From: Planomonospora parontospora
GTDB lineage: Bacteria > Actinomycetota > Actinomycetes > Streptosporangiales > Streptosporangiaceae
Length of the DNA stretch: 64,000 nt
NCBI GenBank assembly: GCA_014647935.1
Contig: BMQD01000018.1
Coordinates: 1 to 64,000 of the forward strand
Direction: 5' to 3'
Made by a program: the position numbers and the translations under genes. Under the pieces are notes generated by a model that worked only from the letters and a program-made list of their open reading frames with translations, had not been told where the DNA came from and did no database searches. Positions 7,484-19,374 of the stretch are shown one piece after another. The stretch's first letter is position 1. Each line of letters opens with the position of its first letter.

Positions 7484-9277
7484 GTGGTCTCCAGGGCCGC
7501 TCGCGCCGTTCATTGGAGCAAGCATTTGTTCAAGCACGTCACCACGGTGCCCGGTCCCGCCGTGTACCGGCCCGCCGTACCGGTCCGGCTGCGCCGCGCG
7601 GGCGCGACCCTCCTACGGATCTTCGTGCGGGCCTTCCCGCGGGCCTTCCTGCGGACCTCCGGGCAGGCCTTCCCGCGGGCCTTCGGGCAGCGGTCCGCGC
7701 TGCGGTCCCTCCGGGCGGGCGAGGGTCCGGCCGTCTGCGTGCCCGGCGGCTTCCCCGCGATCGACGCCGCGGAGGTCCTGCGGGGCCGGGTCGCGTTCGC
7801 CGGCCTCCCGCCCGCCGACCTGGGCACCGGGGGGATCGACTGGCTCGCCGACCCGCACCGGAGCCGTTCCTGGGCGCTCAACCTGCACGCGTTGCGCTGG
7901 ATGGGCGGCCTGGTCGTGGAGTACGAGCGCTGCGGGAACCGGGAGTTCCTCGACCGCGCCGCCGCGATCGCCGAGGACTGGGTACGCGGCAACCCCGAGG
8001 GCGGGGCCGGGGTCAGCCCGTGGGCCTGGGCCGAGCACCCGGTCGCGCTGCGCGGCCCGGCGCTGGTCTGCCTCAGCGCGCACGTGCGCGCCGGCTGGCT
8101 GCGCCGGAGCCTGGCCGAGCACGGCCGGGTCCTGGCCGATCCGGCGCTCTACCGCCGGGGGCACAACCACGGCCTGGACCAGGACATCGCGCTGCTGACG
8201 ATCGGACGCCGCCTCGGCCACCGGCCCTGGCAGGAGCTGGCCGTCCGGCGGATGACCGGCTCCGCGCTGCTCGCGATCGACGGGCAGGGCGCGCTGCACG
8301 AGCAGGCGCCGCGGTACGGCCTCTACGTCCACCGGCGGCTGGGGGTCGCGCTGGAGACGATCACCCGGTGCGGGATGGAGGTCCCGCCCGCCCTGGCCGC
8401 GCGGCGCGCGGCGCTGGAGTCCTACGTCGCCCACGCCACCCAGCCCGACGGCAGCCTGGTGCCGATCGGCGACGGCCCGGCCGGGGTGCGCCCGGTGGGA
8501 TTCCCCGCCCGGCGGGAGACGGTGCGGGTGTTCGACGCCGGCTACGTCTTCGCCAGGACCGCCTGGGACGACCCGGCCTCGGCGTACTACTCGATCAGGT
8601 TCGGCCCCGGGCGCAGGCTGCACGGCCACGAGGACCACCTGGGCGTCACCTACCACGCCCGGGGCCGCGCGGTCCTGGTCGAGGCGGGCTTCCACTCCTA
8701 CGAGCGCACGCCGTACCAGCGGTGGACGGCCTCGCCCGAGGCGCACAACGTCCCGGTCGTGCCAGGCGCGACGTTCCGGGAGGGTACGGCGACGCACCTG
8801 GTGAGCGCGTCCACCGGCCCGGAGCGGCAGTGCTTCCGGCTCACCGACGACGCGTACGGGGTCCGCCGCACCCGCTCGGTCCTGGTCGTCCACGGCGCCG
8901 ACCTGATGGCCGTGCTGGACGAGGTCCCGGCCGGGTCGGTGCTGCGCAGCCTCTGGCACTTCGACCCGTCGCTCACCGTGGTCTCGGTCCGCGACGGGCG
9001 GGTGGTGCTGGCCGACGGGGAGCGGCGGGTGACGCTGGTCCAGCTCTCCCCGGTCTCGGGCCTGCCGCTCGGCGGGCAGGAGGTGGAGCACCGGGAGATC
9101 GCGACCGGGCACCTCCGGACGGCGCGGTCGGCGACGGTGCTGTCGCCCGCGGCGCGCTCCGTGCTGACCCTGGTCGTCCCCGGCACCGGTGATCCCGAGG
9201 TCACCTGCGCCGGCGGCCGGGCGACCGTCCGGACCCCCGGCGGCCCGGTCTCCTTCCCGCTCTCGCTCGACCGGTGA
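7484..9277 (+). CDS. heparinase II/III-family protein
   Basis: Protein of about 597 residues from GTG 7484; the true start is uncertain because the first 75 residues include a repetitive RAFPRAF-type stretch. The middle (about 130-340) is an alpha-helical toroid (WLADPHRSRSWALNLHALRWM, RRGHNHGLDQDIALL). The C-terminal beta-sandwich has RFGPGRRLHGHEDHLGVTYHARGR, the usual heparinase II/III His-containing motif, and TPYQRWTASPEAHNVP. Such enzymes are polysaccharide lyases acting on uronate-containing glycans; the substrate is not predictable. No signal peptide is evident. It lies 13 bp after the CU044_5270-like gene and may share its transcript. Confidence 0.78.
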   Translation: MVSRAARAVHWSKHLFKHVTTVPGPAVYRPAVPVRLRRAGATLLRIFVRAFPRAFLRTSGQAFPRAFGQRSALRSLRAGEGPAVCVPGGFPAIDAAEVLRGRVAFAGLPPADLGTGGIDWLADPHRSRSWALNLHALRWMGGLVVEYERCGNREFLDRAAAIAEDWVRGNPEGGAGVSPWAWAEHPVALRGPALVCLSAHVRAGWLRRSLAEHGRVLADPALYRRGHNHGLDQDIALLTIGRRLGHRPWQELAVRRMTGSALLAIDGQGALHEQAPRYGLYVHRRLGVALETITRCGMEVPPALAARRAALESYVAHATQPDGSLVPIGDGPAGVRPVGFPARRETVRVFDAGYVFARTAWDDPASAYYSIRFGPGRRLHGHEDHLGVTYHARGRAVLVEAGFHSYERTPYQRWTASPEAHNVPVVPGATFREGTATHLVSASTGPERQCFRLTDDAYGVRRTRSVLVVHGADLMAVLDEVPAGSVLRSLWHFDPSLTVVSVRDGRVVLADGERRVTLVQLSPVSGLPLGGQEVEHREIATGHLRTARSATVLSPAARSVLTLVVPGTGDPEVTCAGGRATVRTPGGPVSFPLSLDR

Positions 9278-9341
9278 CGGCGGCCGGACGGAACCCCGGG
9301 AACCTCGACCGGTGACGGCGGCCGGCCGGAACGCCGGGAAC
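9266..9341. repeat. 38-bp direct duplication over a stop codon
   Basis: CTCGACCGGTGACGGCGGCC begins at 9266 and again at 9304. Each copy is 38 bp with a few mismatches. The first copy contains the TGA of the heparinase-like gene. Confidence 0.75.
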
Positions 9342-9346
9342 GAGGA

Positions 9347-9380
9347 CGTCCGGGCCGGCCCGCGCGGGCCGGCCCGGACG
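9347..9380. terminator. perfect GC hairpin between convergent genes
   Basis: GTCCGGGCCGGCCC (9348-9361) pairs perfectly with GGGCCGGCCCGGAC (9366-9379), loop GCGC, plus one further C-G pair outside. It lies between the heparinase-like gene and katG, so it can serve both strands. Confidence 0.75.
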
Positions 9381-9389
9381 CCGGGATCA

Positions 9390-11651
<2,262 letters not shown>

Positions 11652-12086
11652 TCAGGAGTCGCTGGTGGAACAGGCGGGGCACAGGCCCCAGTAGATGACC
11701 TCGGCCTCGTCGATCGAGAAGCCGTGGGCATCGGACGCGGTCAGGCAGGGCGCCTCGCCGACCGCGCAGTCGACGTCGGCGACGACGCCGCATGACCGGC
11801 ACATGACGTGGTGGTGGTTGTCCCCGACGCGCCCCTCGAACCGGGCCGGGCTGCCGGCCGGCTCGATGCGGCGCAGGAGTCCCGCCGCGGTGAGCGCGTG
11901 GAGGGCCTCGTACACGGCCTGGAGGGAGATGTGGCCCACACGGTCGCGCACCCCGGAGGCGATCGCCTCGACGTCGAGGTGGTCGCCGGCTCGCACGGTC
12001 TCGAGGAGCGCGACGCGGGCGGCCGTGACCCGCAGGCCCACCCCGCGCAGCTCCTCGGCGGTGGTCGGAGTCTCGGGTGCGGTCAT
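11652..12086 (-). CDS. furA: Fur-family peroxide/metal regulator (FurA)
   Basis: Fur-family repressor of 144 residues, transcribed together with katG and probably controlling it and itself. The N-terminal winged helix (GLRVTAARVALLETV to ISLQAVYEALHALTAAGLL) is followed by the dimerisation/metal domain with the HHHVMCRSCG motif and a second Cys pair, CPAC, near the C-terminus; together these suit a structural zinc site plus a regulatory metal. The ATG at 12086 lies only about 7 nt after a consensus-like -10, so the transcript is predicted to be leaderless. Confidence 0.93.
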   Translation of the reverse strand: MTAPETPTTAEELRGVGLRVTAARVALLETVRAGDHLDVEAIASGVRDRVGHISLQAVYEALHALTAAGLLRRIEPAGSPARFEGRVGDNHHHVMCRSCGVVADVDCAVGEAPCLTASDAHGFSIDEAEVIYWGLCPACSTSDS

Positions 12087-12093
12087 GGCGCCA

Positions 12094-12140
12094 AACCTAC
12101 CTCCATAAACACGAATGACTCAAGAGAGCGAATGACTTAA
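12094..12140 (-). promoter_or_regulatory. furA promoter and probable FurA operator
   Basis: Minus strand: -35 TTGAGT (12118-12123), an 18-bp spacer, and -10 TAGGTT (12094-12099), placing the start site at or next to the A of the furA ATG (12086). CGAATGACTCAA (12112-12123) and CGAATGACTTAA (12129-12140) are direct repeats 17 bp apart. The -35-overlapping sequence resembles the AT-rich furA operator described in mycobacteria. Confidence 0.7.
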
Positions 12141-12148
12141 GTCTAATG

Positions 12149-12196
12149 TCCCGCCGGGCAGGGTTCGTCCTGTCCCGCCGAGCGGGGTTCGTCCCG
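12149..12196. repeat. 24-bp tandem repeat, two copies
   Basis: TCCCGCCGGGCAGGGTTCGT at 12149 recurs as TCCCGCCGAGCGGGGTTCGT at 12173. It lies in the spacer between the furA promoter and the YibE/F gene and has no coding role that I can see. Confidence 0.7.
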
Positions 12197-12343
12197 TCCC
12201 ATCCCGCCGCAGCACGGTACGGCGCGGCGCGGCGCGGTGCGGCTACCATCGTGGCGGCGGTGACGTCCTGGACCGCCTCCCCCACCCGCGGCGACCTCGC
12301 GGCGCCTCATCCCACCCGCACGTGCCTTAGGAGAGCCTCGCCC

Positions 12344-13630
12344 ATGGGCGCCGACCATTCCCACGGTTCGCACGGCCACCTCCCGGCGGGTTCGCGGGCG
12401 ACGGTCCGGGCGATCCTGGCCGTGATCATCCCGCTGGCGGTCGTCACCGTGGCGGCGCTGGTCTGGCTGTGGCCGGCCGGACCGGTCTCCACCGCGCAGC
12501 AGCCGACACTGCAGCGGGTGAACGGGACCATCACCGCGATCACCCTCACCCCCTGCCCGGAGGAGCCGCCCATCGAGGGGGAGCCGCAGGCTGCGCCGCC
12601 CGCGCCGGACCCGGCCACCTGCGGCGACGCCCGCGTCCGGCTGACCAGCGGCCCGCAGGCCGGCGGGGACGTCGTCTCCCCGCTGCCCAGCGGCCCGGGC
12701 GCGCAGCGCTTCGCCGCCGGCGACGACGTGGTGCTCATCCACACTCCCGACAGCGAGCTGGATGTGCCGCCCTACCAGATCTCCGATCACGACCGGTCCT
12801 CGCCGCTGCTGCTGGCCGGCGCCGCCTTCGCGCTGGCGGTGATCGCGTTCGGCCGCTGGCGCGGGGTGATGGCCCTGGTCGGGCTGGGCATCACCTTCGT
12901 GCTCCTGCTGGCGTTCGTCATCCCGGCGATCCTGGCCGGCGAGCCGCCGCTGCTGGTGGCCGTCGTCGGCGCCGCGGCGATCATGCTGACCGTGCTGTAT
13001 CTCACCCACGGGTTCACCGTCACCACCTCGGTGGCGATCGTGGGCACCGTGGCCAGCCTGACCCTGACCGGCGCGCTGGCCTACGCCGCCATCGGCGTCG
13101 TCCAGCTCAACGGCATCACCGACGAGAGCTCCTTCTACCTCGACACCAGCCACCGCATCAACACCCAGGGACTGCTGCTGGCCAGCATCATCATCGGGTC
13201 CCTGGGCGTACTGGACGACGTCACCGTCACCCAGGCCGCCACCGTCGCCGAACTGGCCCACGCCAATCCCGGGTACGGGTTCGCCCGGCTGTACCGGGCC
13301 GCGGCCCGGGTCGGCCGCTCCCACATCGCCTCGGTGATCAACACGATCGTGCTCGCCTACGCCGGCGCGTCGCTGCCGCTGCTGCTGCTGATCAGCGTCG
13401 GCGAGCAGCCCCTGGGCGAGGTGCTGACCAACCCGGTGCTCGCCCAGGAGATCGTCCGCAGCGTGGTGGGCACCCTCGGGCTGATCGCGGCCGTGCCGAT
13501 CACGACCGCGCTGGCCGCCCTGACCGGCGCCCGCCGCGCCGACTCCGATCATGACCACGACCGCGACGACCCGCCACGCCGGGCCCGTCACCGGCGGCCG
13601 CCGCAGCCGCTGTCCGACCCGGTCGCCTGA
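12344..13630 (+). CDS. YibE/F-family membrane protein
   Basis: Polytopic membrane protein of 428 residues. ATG 12344 follows TAGGAGAG. The N-terminus is His-rich (HSHGSHGH), then one helix (about 24-45) and an extracytoplasmic domain to about residue 150 with two cysteines. The C-terminal YibE/F domain has about seven helices with the conserved stretches YLTHGFTVTTSVA, GLLLASIIIGSLGVLDDVTVTQAA and SVINTIVLAYAGASLPLLLL. The tail is Asp/His/Arg-rich. The His-rich ends hint at metal binding, but the family's activity is not established. It is divergent from furA. Confidence 0.88.
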   Translation: MGADHSHGSHGHLPAGSRATVRAILAVIIPLAVVTVAALVWLWPAGPVSTAQQPTLQRVNGTITAITLTPCPEEPPIEGEPQAAPPAPDPATCGDARVRLTSGPQAGGDVVSPLPSGPGAQRFAAGDDVVLIHTPDSELDVPPYQISDHDRSSPLLLAGAAFALAVIAFGRWRGVMALVGLGITFVLLLAFVIPAILAGEPPLLVAVVGAAAIMLTVLYLTHGFTVTTSVAIVGTVASLTLTGALAYAAIGVVQLNGITDESSFYLDTSHRINTQGLLLASIIIGSLGVLDDVTVTQAATVAELAHANPGYGFARLYRAAARVGRSHIASVINTIVLAYAGASLPLLLLISVGEQPLGEVLTNPVLAQEIVRSVVGTLGLIAAVPITTALAALTGARRADSDHDHDRDDPPRRARHRRPPQPLSDPVA

Positions 13631-13825
13631 GTCGGTCCGGCCGCCGGACGGGTTCCGGAACCGTACAGAACGTGCCGGAGGCCGGGCTGCACAGGACGCC
13701 CGGAAGGCCGGCCGGGCGGCTCACCGGGTGTCCGGTCCGCCGCCGGGGCGGGCGAAAAACCGGTCGCTTCCCCCTCGTACGCTGCGGCAACATGGCCACG
13801 GTGGTGTCGGCGTTCGGGAGGGCTG

Positions 13826-15655
13826 ATGACTGTGCTCGGATCGCCGGAGGGCTCCGGAGACGGCCCGCCCGTGCGGAGATCGGCGGTTCTGCTGGCGCTG
13901 CGCCACTACTGCGGCGAGCTGAGGCGCCAGTGGCGGGTCGCGGTTCCCGCGCTGACGCTGCCGGCGATGGGGAACATCTGCCTGTACTACCTGGCGCCGC
14001 TGGCGGTGGCCGGGCTCGTGGGGCACCTGTCAGGCGGCGGGGACGGTTCCGTCGACGCGCTGATGCCCTACGTGGTCGGGTTCGGCGCGCTGCTGCTGGC
14101 GGGCGAGGTGCTGTGGCGGGTGGGGCTGCACTTCCTGAACCGCACCGACGCCCGGGGCATCGAGAGGCTCGGCGTGGTGGGCATGGACGCGCTGCTGGCC
14201 AAGGACGCCGCGTTCTTCCACGACAACTTCGCCGGATCGCTGACCAAACGGGTGCTCGGATTCTCCTCCAGGTTCGAGGACTTCGCCGACACTCTCACGT
14301 TCTCGATCATGGCCAAGGTGGTCCCCCTGGCCTTCGCCTCGGTGGTGCTGTGGCGGTACCACCCGCTGCTGGTCGTCGTGCTCCTGGGCCTCATCGTCTT
14401 CACCGCCGTCCTCGTTGCCCCGCTCATCCGCCGCCGCCAGGCGCTGGTCGACGAACGCGAGGCCGCCAAGGTGCGGGTCTCGGGCCACGTCGCCGACGTG
14501 CTGTCCAACATGGACACGGTCCGCGCGTTCGCCGCGGAGGAGCGCGAAGCCGTCGAGCACCGGGCCAGGCTCGCCGAGCAGCACCGGTTGTCCCTGCGCT
14601 CCTGGGACTACGGCAACCTCCGGGTGGACACCGTGGTCGCCCCGCTGTCGGTGCTCACCAGCACCGCGGGCCTGCTCCTCGCCGTGGCGCTCCGCGGCGG
14701 CCTCGGCGTGGAGGCCGTCGTGGTGACGTTCACCTACTACTCGAACGCGATCAACATCATGTTCGAGTTCAACCAGATATACCGGCGCATGGAGAGCGTG
14801 CTCACCGAGGCGGCCCAGTTCACCGAGCTGCTCCTCGTGCCGCCGACCGTGGTGGACCCCCCCGACCCGCAGCCGCTGCGCCCGGCCGACGCGGGCGTCC
14901 GCTTCGAGCGGGTGAGGTTCGCGTACGCCGACGGCCCGCCGCTCTTCGAGGACCTGGACCTGGACATCCCCAGCGGGACCAAGATCGGCCTGGTCGGCCA
15001 GTCCGGCGGCGGCAAGAGCACCCTCACCCGGTTGCTGCTGCGTCTCATGGACGTGGACGGGGGCAGGATCCTGGTGGGCGGGCAGGACATCTCCCGGCTG
15101 CGCCAGGCCGACCTGCGCGGCCTCATCGCCTACGTCCCCCAGGAACCCGCCATGTTCCACCGGTCCGTGCGGGACAACCTCGCGTTCGCCCGGCCGGGCG
15201 CCACCGACGCCGAGATCCTCCGGGCCGCGCGGGCGGCGCACGTCACGGAGTTCGTCGAGTCCCTGCCGGACGGATTCGACACCCTGGTCGGGGAGCGCGG
15301 GGTCAAGCTCTCCGGCGGCCAGCGGCAGCGCGTCGCGCTCGCGCGCGCCATCCTGCGCGACGCCCCGATCCTGGTGCTGGACGAGGCGACCAGCGCCCTG
15401 GACTCCGAGAGCGAGATCCTCGTCCAGGAGGCCCTGTGGCGCCTGATGCAGGACCGCACCGCGCTCGTGGTCGCGCACCGCCTGAGCACCGTCGTCCGGA
15501 TGGACCGGCTCGTCGTCCTCAACCGGGGGCACATCGTGGAACAGGGCACCCACGCCGAGCTGCTCCAGGCCCGGGGCCCCTACGCCCGACTCTGGCACCA
15601 CCAGTCCGGGGGCTTCCTGGCGGAGGACGACGCCCCGGACGCGGTCCGCCGCTGA
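13826..15655 (+). CDS. ABC exporter, fused membrane and ATPase domains
   Basis: Half-transporter of 609 residues that should dimerise to export a substrate using ATP. ATG 13826 follows GGGAGGG. The membrane domain with six predicted helices occupies about residues 35-335. The nucleotide-binding domain has Walker A GQSGGGKST (about 390), signature LSGGQRQR (about 495), Walker B ILVLDEAT and a switch His in VVAHRLST. It resembles actinobacterial MDR/thiol-type exporters. No biosynthetic gene is adjacent, so the substrate is unknown. It is transcribed alone and converges on the expansin-like gene. Confidence 0.93.
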   Translation: MTVLGSPEGSGDGPPVRRSAVLLALRHYCGELRRQWRVAVPALTLPAMGNICLYYLAPLAVAGLVGHLSGGGDGSVDALMPYVVGFGALLLAGEVLWRVGLHFLNRTDARGIERLGVVGMDALLAKDAAFFHDNFAGSLTKRVLGFSSRFEDFADTLTFSIMAKVVPLAFASVVLWRYHPLLVVVLLGLIVFTAVLVAPLIRRRQALVDEREAAKVRVSGHVADVLSNMDTVRAFAAEEREAVEHRARLAEQHRLSLRSWDYGNLRVDTVVAPLSVLTSTAGLLLAVALRGGLGVEAVVVTFTYYSNAINIMFEFNQIYRRMESVLTEAAQFTELLLVPPTVVDPPDPQPLRPADAGVRFERVRFAYADGPPLFEDLDLDIPSGTKIGLVGQSGGGKSTLTRLLLRLMDVDGGRILVGGQDISRLRQADLRGLIAYVPQEPAMFHRSVRDNLAFARPGATDAEILRAARAAHVTEFVESLPDGFDTLVGERGVKLSGGQRQRVALARAILRDAPILVLDEATSALDSESEILVQEALWRLMQDRTALVVAHRLSTVVRMDRLVVLNRGHIVEQGTHAELLQARGPYARLWHHQSGGFLAEDDAPDAVRR

Positions 15656-15791
15656 CCGGCGCCGCGCGGCCGCTCCCCGCCCCGGTCGTGCTCCACCGCG
15701 CTGACCGGTGCCCGCCCTCGGCCGCTCCCCGCGGCGGTCCGGGCTGCGCGACCCGCACCGGTGGGCGGCTCCGCCCGCCCGCCGGCCCCGG

Positions 15792-16547
15792 TCAGTACAG
15801 CTTCGCGGCGGTGCGCTGGACCACGGCGGGGGCCAGGCGGACGCGTCCCGCCGTGGCCCGGTGCCCGCGGGTGTCGGTGACCCGCACGGCGAAGGGACCC
15901 CGGCCTGCGCCGGAGGCGGCGATCCAGTGGTTGTGGTCGGCCCGGGCCAGTCTGCGCCACGCGCCGCCGGCGGCCTTCACCTCCACCGAGGCGAGCGGGT
16001 TGCCGTGGTCGATGACCAGCACGGCCAACCACCACCGCGACGACCCCTCCTTGACGCGGAAGGAGAGCGGTCTGCCGATCCGCGGGTCGCGGACCGGGCG
16101 GTAGGCGACCCGCGCCGTGCCCCTGCCGGAGCCGGCCACCCGGGTGAAGGCCCTGCGGCTCAGGTCGATGTGCCCCGCCGGGCACTCCGGGCACTGGTCG
16201 ACGACCTTGACCCGGACGGAGCCCTTCGGCCCGGTGACGTCCAGATAGCCGCCGCAGGAGGCGGCGGCGGCGTACTCGCGGGGGGAGAGCGCCACGTAGA
16301 GGCCGTCGGCCGGAGGCGAGGGATACGAGCAGTTCCCCCCTCCGGACCGCAGTTCGTAGAAGGTCGCCTTCCCCCTGACCGCCTTCCCTTCGATCTTCCC
16401 TTCGATCGCTTCTCCTCCGATCGCCTGCACCGGTCCGAGGGCGGTCGCGGTCCCCTCCCCGCCCCGGGCGGACTGCGCCAGGGCCGGGGAGGGGAGGAGC
16501 GAGCTCGCGGCGAGCACGGCTACGAGGGCGGGGGGCAGACGTCGCAT
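15792..16547 (-). CDS. secreted expansin/RlpA-like protein
   Basis: Exported 251-residue protein of the bacterial expansin type. The ATG at 16547 is supported by GAGAGGAAC upstream and by a classical signal peptide (MRRLPPALVAVLAASSLL...ALAQ, about residues 1-24). A double-psi beta-barrel follows (ATFYELRSGGGNCSYP, YVALSPREYAAAASCGGYLDV, VVDQCPECPAGHIDLS, with the Asp expected in the groove). A CBM63-like beta-sandwich ends it, with aromatic SSRWWLAVLVIDHG and HNHWIAASG. Expansins loosen cell-wall polysaccharides without hydrolysis. It may assist the xylan-degrading locus at 36-47 kb, though it is not linked to it. Confidence 0.85.
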   Translation of the reverse strand: MRRLPPALVAVLAASSLLPSPALAQSARGGEGTATALGPVQAIGGEAIEGKIEGKAVRGKATFYELRSGGGNCSYPSPPADGLYVALSPREYAAAASCGGYLDVTGPKGSVRVKVVDQCPECPAGHIDLSRRAFTRVAGSGRGTARVAYRPVRDPRIGRPLSFRVKEGSSRWWLAVLVIDHGNPLASVEVKAAGGAWRRLARADHNHWIAASGAGRGPFAVRVTDTRGHRATAGRVRLAPAVVQRTAAKLY

Positions 16548-16710
16548 CCGGGGGTTCCTCTCGAAGGGGGACGGAGGCGACGGTAGCGAATCGGCCCCGG
16601 GCACCGCGTGCCCAGCCGGTGCCCGCTCTGCCCCGGCACCCGTGGGCCCGAGGTTCACCGGCCGCGGGTTCACCGGGGGACGGCGGGACCGGAGCCCGGC
16701 GCCGCCGGCG

Positions 16711-17553
<843 letters not shown>

Positions 17554-17561
17554 TCAGGGCA

Positions 17562-17610
17562 GCGCAGGGCGGTGCAGGTGGAGCGCAGGGCGGTGCAGGT
17601 GGAGCGCAGG
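17562..17610. repeat. 21-bp tandem repeat
   Basis: GCGCAGGGCGGTGCAGGTGG starts at 17562 and 17583, with a third partial unit at 17604. It is followed by related GCAGTGCAGGG-type sequence to about 17660. It lies in the divergent spacer between tsnR and the ABC operon. Confidence 0.8.
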
Positions 17611-17672
17611 GGGGCGCAGGGCACTGCAGTGCAGGGCGGTGCGGTGCAGTGCAGGGTGCGGGGGCGAGCGGT

Positions 17673-17690
17673 ATCCACCGTTCGGTGGAT
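17673..17690. promoter_or_regulatory. 18-bp palindrome in tsnR/ABC divergent spacer
   Basis: ATCCACCG-TT-CGGTGGAT has two perfect 8-bp arms. It sits 80 bp before the ABC ATPase start and 160 bp before tsnR. This is a typical dimeric-repressor operator shape; the regulator is unknown. Confidence 0.5.
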
Positions 17691-17769
17691 TTCCGGATCA
17701 GCACCATCCCCCGCCGATCAGGACCGGCAGGTCGATTCGCCCCGGACGCGGGCGGAAGATGCTTGAGCC

Positions 17770-18663
17770 ATGGCAGTCATCGAAGTCACAGACCTCCGCA
17801 AGCGGTACGCGGACCTGACCGTGCTGGACGGGGTGTCGTTCTCGGTGGAGGAAGGCGAGATCTTCGGCATCCTCGGGCCGAACGGCACCGGCAAGACCAC
17901 CACCGTGGAGTGCGTGGAGGGTCTGCGGCGGCCCGACGGCGGGTCGATCAGGGTTCTCGGGCTCGACCCGGTCGAGGACGCGCGCAGGGTGCGCGAGCAG
18001 ATCGGGGTACAGCTCCAGCAGACCCAGCTGCCGGAGAACATCAAGGTGTGGGAGGCCCTCGACCTGTACGCCTCCTTCTACGCCGCCCCGCGCGACTGGC
18101 GGGAGCTGCTGGAGGAGTGGGGGCTGGCGGACAAGCGGAACGCCCGGTTCGGCAAGCTCTCCGGCGGCCAGAAGCAGCGGCTCTTCATCGCGCTGGCGCT
18201 GGTCGGCAACCCGCGGGTGGCCTTCCTGGACGAGCTGACTACCGGCCTGGACCCGCAGGCCCGCCGTGCCACCTGGGAGCTGATCAAACAGGTCCGGGCG
18301 GGCGGTGTGACGGTGGTCCTGGTCAGCCACTTCATGGACGAGGTGGAGGAGCTGTGCGACCGCGTCGCCGTCTTCAACCGCGGCAGGGTCGTGGCGATCG
18401 ACACCCCGGCCGGACTGGCGGGGGGCGAGCACCGGATGCGGTTCACGGTGATGACGGGGGAGATGACCGGCGTCGAGGGGCTGCCCGGCGTGACCGGTGT
18501 GTCCAGGGAGGGGAACCGGATGGTCGTCACCGGGACGGGTGACTTCGCCACGGCGGTCACCGCGCACCTGGCCCGCCACCAGGTCCTCGTCAGCGACCTC
18601 CGGATCGACAAGCGCACCCTGGAAGACGCGTTCACCGCCCTGACCGGCCGGTCCTTCGACTAA
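17770..18663 (+). CDS. ABC transporter ATP-binding protein (DrrA-like)
   Basis: ATPase of 297 residues for the small permease encoded next. Walker A GPNGTGKTTT is at about residues 36-45, a Q-loop region QLQQTQLPENIKV follows, then signature KLSGGQKQRL (about 130) and Walker B VAFLDELTTGLDP, with Leu where Pro is commonest (DELTTG). The C-terminal 75 residues form the accessory domain usual in DrrA/CcmA-like exporters of drugs or lipids. The permease starts 13 bp downstream, then a kinase and a regulator, so the four genes form an operon. Confidence 0.92.
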   Translation: MAVIEVTDLRKRYADLTVLDGVSFSVEEGEIFGILGPNGTGKTTTVECVEGLRRPDGGSIRVLGLDPVEDARRVREQIGVQLQQTQLPENIKVWEALDLYASFYAAPRDWRELLEEWGLADKRNARFGKLSGGQKQRLFIALALVGNPRVAFLDELTTGLDPQARRATWELIKQVRAGGVTVVLVSHFMDEVEELCDRVAVFNRGRVVAIDTPAGLAGGEHRMRFTVMTGEMTGVEGLPGVTGVSREGNRMVVTGTGDFATAVTAHLARHQVLVSDLRIDKRTLEDAFTALTGRSFD

Positions 18664-18675
18664 AGGAACACGATC

Positions 18676-19371
18676 ATGATGAAACTCGCCTTCGTCGAGA
18701 CCAAGCTGCTGACCCGGGAGCCCGGGGCCCTCTTCTCCCTGCTCATCCCGCTGTTCATCCTGGTGGTGTTCGGAAGCTCGATCGAGCCGGGCGACACCGT
18801 GCTGCTGCCGATGGCGCTGGCCATCGCCGTGGGGCTGGTGGCCCTGTACATGCTGCCCACCACCCTGGCCACCTACCGAGAGCGGGGCATCCTGCGCCGG
18901 CTGTCGGTCACGCCGGTGCGCCCGGGCAACCTCCTGGCGGTTCAGCTGCTCCTGCTCCTCGTCCTCGCACTGGCCGCCTGCGGGCTGCTGCTGGCCGTCG
19001 CGGGCACCGTCCTCGGCGCCCGCCTGCCCGCCGGGGGGCTGCCCGCCGCGCTGGTCTTCATCCTCGGTACGGCGAGCATGTTCGCGGTCGGCCTGCTCAT
19101 CGCGGCGCTGGCGCCGAACGGCCGGTCCGCCAACGGGATCGGGGTCCTGCTGTACTTCCCGATGGCCTATCTCGCCGGGCTCATGCAGCCCGTCCACCTG
19201 ATGCCCGATATGTTGATCCGCATCGGGGAGTTCACCCCTCTGGGTGCTTTCGCGCAGAGCATGCGGGAGGTCTGGGCGGGCGGTGCCCCCAGCCCCCTGC
19301 TGCTCGGTGTGATGGCCGCCTACGCTCTGGCCGTCAGCCTCGCGGCGGCCAAGTTCTTCCGCTGGGAGTGA
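18676..19371 (+). CDS. ABC-2 type permease
   Basis: Integral membrane permease of 231 residues with about six helices: SLLIPLFILVVFGSS, ALAIAVGLVALYMLPTTL, LLLLLVLALAACGLLLAV, LIAALAPNGRSANGIGVLLYFP and two near the C-terminus. The coupling stretch TYRERGILRRLSVTPVRP lies in a cytoplasmic loop. It forms the export channel with the ATPase just upstream. It is slightly shorter than typical DrrB (about 250-280) but looks complete. GGAACACG precedes the ATG, and the kinase start follows its stop by 3 bp. Confidence 0.88.
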   Translation: MMKLAFVETKLLTREPGALFSLLIPLFILVVFGSSIEPGDTVLLPMALAIAVGLVALYMLPTTLATYRERGILRRLSVTPVRPGNLLAVQLLLLLVLALAACGLLLAVAGTVLGARLPAGGLPAALVFILGTASMFAVGLLIAALAPNGRSANGIGVLLYFPMAYLAGLMQPVHLMPDMLIRIGEFTPLGAFAQSMREVWAGGAPSPLLLGVMAAYALAVSLAAAKFFRWE

Positions 19372-19374
19372 CGG

